Source: Paguma larvata | Taxonomy: Eukaryota; Chordata; Mammalia; Carnivora; Viverridae | Direction: 5' to 3' | NCBI GenBank assembly: GCA_030068075.1 | Contig: CM057841.1 | Span: forward strand, 50,385,030-50,449,029 | DNA: 64,000 bases | Shown here: positions 44,893 to 54,620 of the stretch, one piece after another | How positions within the stretch are numbered: the first letter of the stretch is position 1 | How the letters are laid out: every line of letters begins with the position of its first letter | Translations under genes and position numbers: made by a program | Notes under the pieces: model-generated | Seen by the model: only the letters and a program-made list of their open reading frames with translations | Database searches by the model: none | Told to the model about the DNA's origin: nothing

Positions 44893-46233
44893 CCCCCGCC
44901 CCGCCACTGACTGTTGAAGACCACTAGAGGTATTCCCAAAGCATACCCTCAATCACAGGATAACAGCACAGTATTGCTCATGTATTTCATCAAGGCAGAC
45001 ACTTCCTCCTTGAAGAGGACGATGGGCCTTGGAACCCTGTGGCCTGCAGTGGCGTCACTGTTACTCAAACCTACAGCCGCTGACAGTGTGGGATGTAGGT
45101 CAGGTGGAGGGAAGATTGGCACGCAGGTATCAAAGCCACAATGGTGTTCAACCAAGACTGTGAGGAGGAATACCTATTCCTGGCCGCCTGGGAATGTACC
45201 CAAGGGGAAAGATAGATCTAAAGTGCTGACAATTCAAAATGCTAGAGATGGGAGCCTCACAGCCTGATATTCGACCTGATATTCTGCCCTACACTTGCAG
45301 ATGTCCAATGCGAAGATTCTTCCCTGGTTGGGAAGAAATGGGATTCTGACACGTGGGACATGGCATTCGGTGAAGCATACTTGAGGTTGAGAACTCAGAA
45401 CCTAACACATCCCTCTGTCTCCATCAGAAGCCAGTGGATGATGGAGTATCACATTAGATTTGGGCTACATTTACTTACAAGCACGCACATTCTTGAGGTT
45501 TGGGGTTTCAGAAATTGATTTGAACACTTGGAATGGAATTAACAGTCTGCATGACCGATTAATCCTTTCATCAATGGGCATCCATCGTCATAAAGGTTCA
45601 AGTAAGAAATTCCCAAGGAAATCTTTGTGACTGAAGAAGGCCAGTGGCCTAAGAAGTGGGTCTAATAGATGCCAACTGCTCAGCCACCCCTAAGTGTCCC
45701 CCTGGAAGGGACAGGATTTGGCTGTGGACTGTGTCTTGGCACTCAATGGACGTCAGTGGAAAGCTATAAGAAAACAACAAACACTTGAATTCCTTATGAA
45801 TTAAGTTGTCAGGGCCATCAGAAGAGAAGGAGAATGTGGAGTTGGTAGTGAAAGAAAGGCATTACAAGTGTTCATGTAAATAGCATGACGGAAGCAGGAG
45901 CCAGAGCAGCTGTGTTTTGGGTCAGTGAGTTGTTTCCTTCTCCCACAGTTTCCTCCTCCCTTATATAAACAACACCAGTAGTGACTAGAGTTTACGACTT
46001 ACCTTCCAGGTCAGAATATGAACACATTAACTTCCCTTGAAATAATACAGTAGTTAAGGGGGATTTTGTATTGCCTTTACACTGGAGAGGTAAGTGTGAG
46101 GTTTTCGTTTTTGTTTTTTAAGTAAGGCTCAACGAGGAAAAAGGCAATAATGGGGGAGTGGGAAAATGGGAGAACTGAGCTAGGAACACTGCTTTCCCAG
46201 ATACATATTCAAATTTACATATATATGTATGCA
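44893..46233. other. No recognisable feature
   Basis: About 1.3 kb unassigned; the 117-codon frame 44914-45267 shows no domain. Confidence 0.45.
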
Positions 46234-46246
46234 TTATCTATCTATC

Positions 46247-46292
<46 letters not shown>

Positions 46293-46312
46293 GTAAAAGC
46301 CAAAGGGTGTGT

Positions 46313-46367
<55 letters not shown>
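46234..46367. repeat. Compound microsatellite (ATCT)n - (GT)n
   Basis: About 14 ATCT units with one interruption (46234-46292), a 13-bp spacer, then about 30 GT units with one AT interruption (46306-46367). Expected to be highly variable between individuals. Confidence 0.97.
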
Positions 46368-46369
<2 letters not shown>

Positions 46370-46439
46370 GGAATAGACCTTCCCCTCTGGCTTCCAGCTT
46401 GGTCCTGATAATTTAAAGGTAAGAAGAGAGGGACACTGG

Positions 46440-46712
46440 GCATTCTCCTGGCTCCCGCTGTGGCTCTCTGCCTGAAGTTTACCCCTGTCAAGGAGCCCTC
46501 TCGCCGCTGCTAAAGCTCTAATAGAGACCCAGCCCAGCTGCTGCTTCGTGCCCCTCTAGCCTTGGCATGGTAACAGCTTTGAGCTGTGACTCACCATTAC
46601 CATCACTTGCTTTTTTGCTTGTCCCTCCACCTGGTCTCTCCATTAAAATCCCTTCAGTTCACTCAGGGTGTGTTGTTTGCTTCCTACCAGGAGCCTGACT
46701 CATACACAGTTG
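46440..46712 (+). repeat. Ancient LTR-like repeat, copy B
   Basis: Ends with 'cattaaaatcccttcagttc', 'actcagggtgtgttgtttgc', 'ttcctaccaggagcctgact' and 'catacac', which parallels the end of copy A. Confidence 0.45.
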
Positions 46713-46939
46713 TTATATCTGTGAATTTCAGATCAGCTGTACATGGTGACTCAAGACTTTAGGAACGATATACCCTCACTGGGGTAACATTACATCATGT
46801 TTCTTTCATGAGCCAAAAAGAAAAAAAAATAGGTCTTTGTATAAGGGAAGGTTTCATTACTTCTAAGTAAAGAGATTAATGTTGGATGATACTGTGAATT
46901 ATATAATTTCTTTTTTGTACTATTAGTAAAAATACTTCC

Positions 46940-47047
46940 TACTCATCTCTACTGCGCTTAGTACTAAGGATACAACAGTGAACAAAGTTCCTATTCTTAG
47001 CTTGGGGACATTAAAAAAAGCAACAATCATATTGATAAAGTAAGTAC
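46940..47047 (+). repeat. Ancient interspersed repeat fragment (unnamed family)
   Basis: 'cttagtactaaggatacaac', 'agtgaacaaagttcctattc' and 'ttagcttggggaca' match the head of the unnamed family described at 7610 and 57145. Confidence 0.5.
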
Positions 47048-47048
47048 A

Positions 47049-47240
47049 GGGGCACCTGGGTGGCTCAGTCGGTTAAGCGGCTCTTGGTTTTGGCTCAGGG
47101 TATGATCTCACAATTTGTGAGTTCGAACTCCGCGCCAGGCTCTCTGCTGCCTGTGTGGACCCTGCTTGGGATCCCCTCTCTCTCCCTCTTTCTCTGCATT
47201 CTCTCTCTCTCAAAACAAATAAATAAACTTAAAAAAAAGA
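47049..47240 (+). mobile_element. Carnivore SINE (SINEC), short CT part
   Basis: 'ggggcacctgggtggctcag', 'tttggctcagggtatgatct', 'cacaatttgtgagttcgaac', 'gaccctgcttgggatcccct', 'aaataaataaacttaaaaaa'. No clear target duplication found. Confidence 0.93.
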
Positions 47241-47790
47241 GTCCAGATTATGCTTGGTGCTCGGAGAGGAGTAAGTCGGGAGATGCCAGGAGGAGGCCAC
47301 CCTATCCCTGAGGCCCAGGACAAGTGTGGGAGGGACGTTGGTGGCCTTCCCCATTTTCATTGCCTGCTTTAGTTCAGGCGTTTACCGCACTCCAGGAAAA
47401 TGGCTTGTCCCCAGCCCCAAGAGGCAAACGTTGATGACTGTAAGTCAATCATGGTATTTCCACCCCCCTTACAGTCATTCAGGCCTAATCTGATGAGACA
47501 CACAGGGGTGCCTGAAAGGCACCTTCCTGGAAGTGTTTTTAATCCCTAACAAAAGAAGTGACACGAAGCCATAAATGCTCTTCTTTGTGAGAAGGTCACC
47601 ATAAACACCTGGGATGCGTGAAACGACAGAAGACTTTCAGGCAGTCATAATGTGACAGGATTGTGTCTAGCCAGGTGCAGAGGATGGGAGAGCAGAAAGA
47701 TGAACAGATTTGGGTCCTGGATGTCACTACCAAGCTGATGAAGCTTGGACTCCCCTGTCCTTTCATTACTCTTAGCTTAAAAGCAAGAAC
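47241..47790. other. No recognisable feature
   Basis: Unassigned; no gene seen. Confidence 0.4.
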
Positions 47791-47794
47791 TCAA

Positions 47795-47885
47795 CAAAGC
47801 TGTCACATTTAAACTGAGACCATAAGGTTAAGAAGAAGCCAGCAGTTGCAAAAGTAGGGGACAACACACCAGGGGGAGGAAAAAA
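47795..47885 (+). repeat. Ancient interspersed repeat fragment (unnamed family)
   Basis: 'tgtcacatttaaactgagac', 'ataaggttaagaagaagcca', 'acaccagggggaggaa' fits the middle of the unnamed family. Confidence 0.4.
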
Positions 47886-48602
47886 CAAGGATAAAACCAT
47901 GATAGGTGGGAAGGACAGGGCCCCACGCTGCTAAGATCTCCTCTCTCATCTTTGTACATGTATGTTTTCATAGGCTGTCTCAAATTGTATTTGGAGAATC
48001 TGAAAAAGTACAGAAAGAAATCTCTCAAAACTCCATGACTGTCCAAGTTAAAATAGTTTGTTTTTGCCACTGTATTTTACAGAACTGGATTCCTAATTTT
48101 TGTTAAGAAAATATAATAAAGTCATTATTCATCTTAGACGTCAATCCCAGTATCTAAGTTCGGTCTAACTCACTAGAACATAGTCTAACAGGTATCAGTC
48201 ATGGTTTATTCTGAATAATTTAATTTATACCAGTGTAAAAGATAAACGAATTCAGAGACATTGGCTATGCTTCCTGTTTTGACCATCCTGAGTGTGCTAT
48301 TATGTAATTTTCCCTATTATTTATTTTTACAGTGCCTTTAGGGTTGGCTGAATCTGCAGAGAGAGCCTTCCAGGAAGTCATTAAATGTACTTTAATATAA
48401 TCCCGTTATTAACTGCCAACATAATCTCTCTAAGAACTACTAAGCTTCAAAACTGATGACTTATTGTGGTTTATGACATTAAACATGTGGGGTCTTTAAT
48501 AGTAAAACAAGCAACAGGCAGAAAGTTCTCTGAATTCTAACCTTGCAAGAATGAAATAGTTCCCAAATTTGGTCCATGACTACTAAATCCAAAAATATCA
48601 GA
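47886..48602. other. No recognisable feature (AT-rich)
   Basis: Unassigned, possibly single-copy. Confidence 0.45.
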
Positions 48603-48830
48603 GGGGCACCTGGGTGGCTCAGTTGGTTGAGCGTCCAAGTCTTGATTTCAGCTCAGGTCATGATCCCAGGGTCACAGGATTGAGGCTGGTGCTGAGCGTG
48701 GAGACTGCTTAAGATTCTCTCTCTGTCTCTGTCTCTGTCGGTGTCTCTGTCTCTCTCACTCTCTGCCCCTCTCTCCTGCTAGTATGCTCTCTCTAAAATA
48801 AATTAAAAAAAGAATAATAAAAAAGAATTT
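48603..48830 (+). mobile_element. Older-type carnivore SINE
   Basis: 'ggggcacctgggtggctcag', 'ttgagcgtccaagtcttgat', 'tcatgatcccagggtcacag', extended (TCTG)/(TCTC) part and A-rich tail. The 'gatcccagggtc' version is that of the older, caniform-like types. Target duplication caaaaatatcaga (48589) / caaaaataccaga (48843). Confidence 0.93.
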
Positions 48831-48844
48831 TTAAAAACCTGCAA

Positions 48845-49560
48845 AAATACCAGAAAAAAAAAACAACAAAAAGCATGTGCAATAGGAAGTTTCACCATAG
48901 TAGATTCTGTAGCAAGAGCCATGGTCTTAAGACTGTAACTTCATTTATTCTGTGGTTCTCTATGTCTCTCCCTCCTTTATTTTTCTCTTTATTTTGTACT
49001 TGAATAATACCAGGAATGGTGTTTTGCCATTAGTCTGCAGTGACTCAAGCCTTCTCAAGTTTATTATAAATCCAATACAATTCTGCAGTTGCATTGTGGG
49101 TATCTGATTTATGGGTTTCAGCTAAAGTAGTACACAAAATAAGTATTTCTGCCCTGTATATACAGTAAAACCTTGATAAGGCACTGTTTAAATCAGGTTT
49201 AATAGAAAAGCAGCTATAAACATATTAGAACAGTTTTAAACAAACTATTCCAAAACGTGCAAAAGCCCTAGAAGTGCTAAGTTATAGCAATTCTCACCAT
49301 ATTATGCAGTTAAGAGCCTGTGAGTCTCGCCATTAAAAATCCTATTTTCAGTGCTGTTTAGCACCCGTATAAAAATTCCATCTGAACCAAGATTAAGGAT
49401 ATAAGTTCTCGGTGAAAGAACAAGGTATTCTAGTTTCTTTAAAGCTTTGGGATTTTTGTTGTTGTTATCGTTCCATTAATATAAACCAAAAATCTATAGA
49501 TTGTATTCAATTTGATTTTGTCCCTTTATTTGTAAAAACTATAAATACATGTTTTGCTAA
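48845..49560. other. Unassigned; possible Tigger end at 49164
   Basis: AT-rich. At about 49164 'tacagtaaaaccttgataag' resembles one terminal end of a Tigger-type element, but no partner end is found downstream, so it is only a hint. Confidence 0.35.
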
Positions 49561-49606
49561 TGCAAATTGACAAGATTTTTAATTAAAAAAAGTTGTTTTT
49601 TTTTTG

Positions 49607-49796
49607 TTTGTTTTGTTTTTATTTTTTTTTTATTTTAGAGAGCATGTGTGAGCAGGGGAAAGGGGCAAATCCTAAGCAGGCTCCATACTTAGTGTGAAGC
49701 ACAACACGGGCTCAAACTCACTATCATGAAATCATGACCCGAGCCGACCGAAATCAAGAGTTGGATGCTTAACTGATTGAGCCACCCAAGTGCCCC
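49607..49796 (-). mobile_element. Older-type SINE, first of a second tandem pair
   Basis: Reverse-complement SINEC lacking most of its CT-rich block, with 'aaatcaagagttggatgctt' and head 'gagccacccaagtgcccc'. Preceded by gacaagatttttaatt (49569) and followed by gacaagattttttttt (49798). Confidence 0.92.
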
Positions 49797-49811
49797 AGAC
49801 AAGATTTTTTT

Positions 49812-50021
49812 TTAATTTTTTTTATGTTTATTTATTTTTGAGAGAAAGAGCCAGAGTGTGAGTAGGGGAGGGGCAGAGAGAGGGAGACACAGAATCGGAA
49901 GCAGGCTCCAGGCTCTGAGCTGTCAGCACAGAGCCCGATGTGGGGCTCGAGCCCACAGACCGTGAGATCATGAGCTGAGCCGGAGTCAGTCGCTCAACTG
50001 ACTGAGCCACCCAGGTGCCCC
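49812..50021 (-). mobile_element. Feline SINE, second of a second tandem pair
   Basis: Reverse-complement SINEC, well preserved ('gagcaggctccaggctctga'-like body at 49900, 'gaccgtgagatcatgagctg', head 'gagccacccaggtgcccc'). Followed by caagattttaaat (50021), a third copy of the target-site sequence. Confidence 0.95.
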
Positions 50022-50033
50022 AAGATTTTAAAT

Positions 50034-51463
50034 AATAATAAAAAATGCCCTAGTCCTCTGGTAGTACTTCTTAGTCTAAATCACTAGCTATGAATTGGTT
50101 TGCCAGTGATGAAAAATAGACCTCATTTCTCACGTATTGCCCCAGAAGTTTGGGGTCTTTATCACATATCCATTTCAGTAAACAGATAATGGGTAACACC
50201 CGCATTGGATGGATTCTCCTACTTTTTCCCTAGTCAAATAATAGAACTCTCTGTTCGCCCATGTTCAGTTGATGTCAAATGGCAAAGCTCTTTAAAAGCC
50301 TCCTGGGTAAGACCACACCCATGCTTAGATTTTTAATTCATCTATGTAATCCATAAGATTATTCTTTCACTTACAAGCTGGTAAAAATGCTGAATGGAAA
50401 GACATTGGCTAAAGCCCCATGTTTGGAGGTTACATTGGCAGACCTCTTATTCTCTGTGGTTCAGTGTGAAAGCCACTTCACATACCACAGGATTCCAATA
50501 ATTAATGTCCTTTAACAACTGGTATCCTTTGAATTGTTGATCATGGCATTGCTTCTCCCTCATTGATTTTAATCAATTATTACTCTTAGCATTATTGTCA
50601 TTATTATGTATTCAAATCCTGTGTAATATCTAAATAATTTAAAACTGTAGAGGAGCTGGAAGGAAGTCACTAGGAGCCATACCCAGGGAGGAGAGGTTGG
50701 ATTTATGCTTTCAGATAACTCAAGAATCTTCTAGAATCTCTCTTCTGGCCAGAGCAGGGAAGACGAGCAGTACAAGCAATGCCGTCAGTGTGGGAGGCCC
50801 AGTGTACACTGACGGACAGTACCAGAAGACATTCAGTCTCCAGGAAATGTGTTCTGGTCATTAAGGAAACCCAGGTGACCCCACAGATCCTCAGGGTATG
50901 CACGGGAGAGGCTAACTATCTTCCCATACCTTACCAACATTTCACCTGCTACATTAAGTGTGGCCCAAGATTAGGGGTTGTAAACTTTCCCTCCCAGGTG
51001 ACCTGCTATCAAATGTTGGGGCTTTGACACAGAACCTGGGTCTCAACCAAGCACTGGGCTTGCCCTGCCCTCACCCACACCCACCCATGCATGGTTTTGA
51101 TTTCTTCCACACAATGCCCAGCACCTCTACAAGAGACTGAAAGAAGAAGACCTGTTGATAATACATGGGCGGTCCTCTTTCCATTCACGAGAGATGTCAA
51201 CCTTTAAGACACACGTTACATTTGGTTCTTAAAGAATTGCCTAAGCACACGGTTCTCTTGACAGAGTCTAGACGCTGGCTGCAGACTTTGTGAACAGACA
51301 GAATAGCAGATAGTGTGGACACAGAATGGCCCGAGGAGGCAGGATTATTCCTGACAAGTCATCCAGCTCAACTCTGAACAGGGACTGTGTGAGGCTCAGA
51401 CAGACCATGGAAGCAAGGCAGATTCTGTCCCTGTCCTCGAAGACAGAAAACAAAACAGAAACC
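50034..51463. other. No recognisable feature
   Basis: About 1.4 kb unassigned. Frames of 60-82 codons on both strands without domains. Confidence 0.45.
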
Positions 51464-51600
51464 TTGGGCTTTATATTACTTTAATATTAACTTATTTTAA
51501 TATTTTAATGTTAGTCATGATGATTCTCATGAACACAGCAACTATTCACCAAGAGCCATTTGCAAAATCTAGTTCTCTAAAAATCTCGCATTATGAAAAA
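51464..51600 (+). repeat. Left arm of a perfect 137-bp inverted repeat
   Basis: From ttgggctttatattacttta to ctcgcattatgaaaaa. I compared it base by base with the reverse complement of 52268-52404 and found no difference. I do not recognise the arm as any repeat family. The flanking bases do not extend the match and no target duplication is seen outside the arms. Confidence 0.97.
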
Positions 51601-52267
51601 TGGACAAAGCCTTCAGAAGAGCATCAAAAAGACTGGGATGAGGGTCAACACCAGGATGTGTAACATAATCTCATGAAGGCAGGCAGGTGGAAGGGAAAGG
51701 AACGCGTTAGTCAGGGAAGTCACTCTGGAGGAAGAGAGATTTAGGTGAAGATTGGAAGGACCCTCCCTTACTGTAGAGCCACCCAACCAAAAATAATTAG
51801 AAATAGATTTTCACTTCCTAATCCCATCACTTGGTTTATTCTTCCGTTACTATGAAAAGTCAACTGTCGTTAATTAGTGCCCGAAATTCTTCTCAACTTG
51901 TTTTCTGGGTAAAAACACTGTCTCCATGATTAATTGCTCTCTCTCTGAGGACAGTCACTGTCTTGGACATCTTTCGCACTCCCTGCTGTTTACCAATGCT
52001 GGAAACAGAGAACTGAATTAATAAACTCTTGTTATAGGAATGATTGATTCACATATTTTAAAAATAACGTTCACTAAGATTTTGTAAATGTTGACTACTG
52101 TACTCTGTCATCCTGAGACAAGGAAATCTCTTGAAAGGGGCGTACCTCGAATGCTGGCTTTTAAGGCCCATCTATCATTGTTATCTTTTCTTTAAGAGCA
52201 TCTGAATTATTGCTATAATCTAGGGGCACACAACTTTAGATCATCACCCAATCTACCATAAACATTC
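51601..52267. other. Spacer (loop) of the inverted repeat
   Basis: 667 bp of unassigned, AT-leaning sequence between the two arms, with no open frame of note. Contains attaataaactcttgttata (52017-52036), a 20-mer that also occurs inside the Tigger element at 39974-39993; the flanks of the two sites do not match. Confidence 0.6.
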
Positions 52268-52404
52268 TTTTTCATAATGCGAGATTTTTAGAGAACTAGA
52301 TTTTGCAAATGGCTCTTGGTGAATAGTTGCTGTGTTCATGAGAATCATCATGACTAACATTAAAATATTAAAATAAGTTAATATTAAAGTAATATAAAGC
52401 CCAA
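52268..52404 (-). repeat. Right arm of the perfect 137-bp inverted repeat
   Basis: Exact reverse complement of 51464-51600. Together the arms could fold into a 137-bp stem with a 667-nt loop if transcribed, or extrude as a cruciform. Confidence 0.97.
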
Positions 52405-52916
52405 ACTGGCATTACCAACATACCTGAAAGGACTCTCTTCTTCATTCTAGAACAAACTGCCACTGAGCACTATTCTCTTTCGACTTCCTCTTATTTCCAA
52501 ACTAGCAAATATTTTTAACCAGAAGATGTTAATCAACAGCATAGACTAAAGAGAGTCCTAAAAATGGCCAAATCAATATAAACAAAATTTATTCAGTAAC
52601 AGAAAATTGCTTCTGTGCAGTTTCTTGTGGACTTTGTTTCACCATAAAGGGGATATTTTACAATTATAAGCATCTGGTGACAGATTCATAGCCATTAGTG
52701 ACAGCAGAAGCTACTAAATTAGTGTCCCGTTTCTTGAGTTTACTAATTTTTCTTAAACAAAGTAATTATGACTGTTTAAAAACACGGTCCTAAAATAAAA
52801 TACAGACCTGTATGAGAAAAGCATATTGTCTGAAAAGAATACAAAATAAAATGTTAAATAAAAAGTATTTAGAATTATTTCCTAAACAGAATTATTTGTT
52901 TTGTTATTTCTTCTGA
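52405..52916. other. No recognisable feature (AT-rich)
   Basis: Unassigned, possibly single-copy. Confidence 0.45.
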
Positions 52917-52932
52917 GAAAATTATTTCTGTG

Positions 52933-53124
52933 GGGCGCCTGGGTGGCTCAGTCAGTTAAGCCATCGGCTTCCGCTCAGGTCATGATCTTATGGTTCGTGA
53001 GTTCAAGCCCCGTGTCAGGTTCTCTGCTCTCACTGCAGAGCCTGCTTCAGATCCTCTGTCTCCTTCCCTCTCTGTCCCTACCCGCTCATGCGCACTCTCT
53101 CTCTCAAAAATAAACGTGAAAAAA
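52933..53124 (+). mobile_element. Feline SINE (SINEC)
   Basis: 'ggggcgcctgggtggctcag', 'ccgctcaggtcatgatctta', 'cagagcctgcttcagatcct', 'aaaaataaacgtgaaaaaaa'. Target duplication aaaattatttctgtg (before) / aaaattatttttgtg (after). Confidence 0.96.
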
Positions 53125-53479
53125 AATTATTTTTGTGACTCAATCTGAGCAAGAGGTAAGATCTTCCAAAATTTTTCATGAGGGAAAAAGAACATTTTCT
53201 TTTGAGCTTTACAAAGATGCCTGAAAACCTTCCCATAGTTTATACGTACATTTATAATATGTATAATATATATAAGAAATGTAATAGTTACTTTTTCCAT
53301 AACCACCCATGTTAGATGACTTACTGGAAAGTGGTGCTAATTTGGGCTCTTATCCTTCTTCTCTGGAAACCTCGAGAAATCCTGTGGATATAGACAAGTT
53401 ATTTAACTTATCTCTGCCTTAGTATCTTATCTGCAAAAAGAGAACAATAACCCTTAGTCCGGCCGGGCTGAGACTCTGG
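53125..53479. other. No recognisable feature
   Basis: Unassigned, AT-leaning. Confidence 0.4.
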
Positions 53480-54118
53480 AAAACACCTGTCCCCTCAGCC
53501 AACTCTTCTCTGAGGGCTTTGCCAGTAGCAGGCACCAGAGGGAGACCGCGGGCCGGACAAGGAGGATTGGACCCACTCCTTCCTGGTTGCCTCCTGTCAC
53601 TTCCTCTGGCACCACTGTCTCCCCCTTGTACCTGTCAGCTTGACCCTGGCCTTGCTTCTTCTCCCCGGCAGCAGCGGTACATTCCTATCACGGCCTCTGA
53701 ATTCAGCCTGGAATTCTCCCAATGCCTGCAGGACCAGCTTCCTCAGAGCCTCCCGTCTCAGAGACACCTGCACCGAGAAGGAACAGCTGGCCTCGAAGCC
53801 CAGAATCCCAGTCTCCTGGGGCTCCTCCTAGGCTATCAGCGACATCAGCACCAGCTGAGAATGACTTCCTCAGAGGCCTGCATGTCAGTCCCACGAGGGG
53901 GTTGTCCGAGCTTCTGGTTTTAATAATTCTTAACTTAGAGTGGTGACAGCTGCTTTCTGAAATTGCGACCTGTGACAGCTCAGTTTTCTCTGTTGGCTTT
54001 TTCAGTTGCCTAGTAAACAATCTGTTATATCAAGCTAATAATTCCTTAAATCAGATTTTTTTCTCTATCAAAATAACTGACGCAACTTCAGTCTCCTTAC
54101 TGGGCCTGGACTGATGTA
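53480..54118 (+). repeat. Possible ancient LTR-like repeat, GC-richer 5' part
   Basis: Starts GC-rich ('ggcaccagagggagaccgcg', 'tgacccttgc'-like wording, 'cttgcttcttctccccggca') and ends 'cttcagtctccttactgggc' 'ctggactgatgtaac', an ending shared in outline with copies A and B near 44.9 and 46.7 kb. The 134-codon plus frame 53519-53923 lies inside and overlaps a 105-codon minus frame; neither shows a domain. Confidence 0.35.
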
Positions 54119-54173
54119 ACAATAATCTCGATATCTCATCCCTGAGATAAAGATCACATTCTTTTATTTTTTT

Positions 54174-54387
54174 AAAAAACATTTTTATTTTATTTTTGAG
54201 ATACACAGAGACAGAGCGTGAACAAGGGAAGGGCAGAGAGAGAGTGAGTGAGATACAGAATCTGAAGCAGGCTCCAGGCTCTCAGCTGTCAGCACAGAGC
54301 CCAACGCGGGGCTCGAACTCACAGACCGGGAGATCATGACTTGAGCCGGAGTCAGCTGCTTAACCGACTGAGCCACCCAGGCGCCCC
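54174..54387 (-). mobile_element. Feline SINE, left member of a head-to-head pair
   Basis: Reverse-complement SINEC, head 'gagccacccaggcgcccc' at 54387. Near-perfect target duplication cacattcttttattttttt (54155) / cacattcttttatttttta (54387). Confidence 0.96.
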
Positions 54388-54414
54388 ACATTCTTTTATT
54401 TTTTATCATGAAAG

Positions 54415-54606
54415 GGGTGCCTGGGTGGCTCAGTCCGTTAAGCGTTTGACTTCGGTTCAGGTCATGATCTCAGGGTCTATGGGTTCAAACCCCGCATCGG
54501 GCTCTGTGTTCACAGCTCAGAGCCTGGAGCCTGCTTAGGATTCTGTGTCTCCATTTCTCTCTCTGCCCCTCCCCAACCTGCACTCCAATAAACATTAAAA
54601 CAATTT
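54415..54606 (+). mobile_element. Feline SINE, right member of a head-to-head pair
   Basis: 'ggggtgcctgggtggctcag', 'ttcggttcaggtcatgatct', body and short tail 'aataaacattaaaacaattt'. Target duplication attttttatcatga (54399) / attttttgtcatga (54607); its left copy overlaps the right duplication of the neighbouring SINE. Confidence 0.96.
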
Positions 54607-54620
54607 ATTTTTTGTCATGA

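Noticed and set aside
49164..49560. Second Tigger element
   Set aside because: Only one end-like sequence (tacagtaaaaccttg) is visible and no partner end or TA-flanked 3' terminus was found.
53519..53923. 134-codon plus-strand frame in GC-rich sequence
   Set aside because: Likely inside an old LTR-like repeat, overlapped by a minus frame, no domain.
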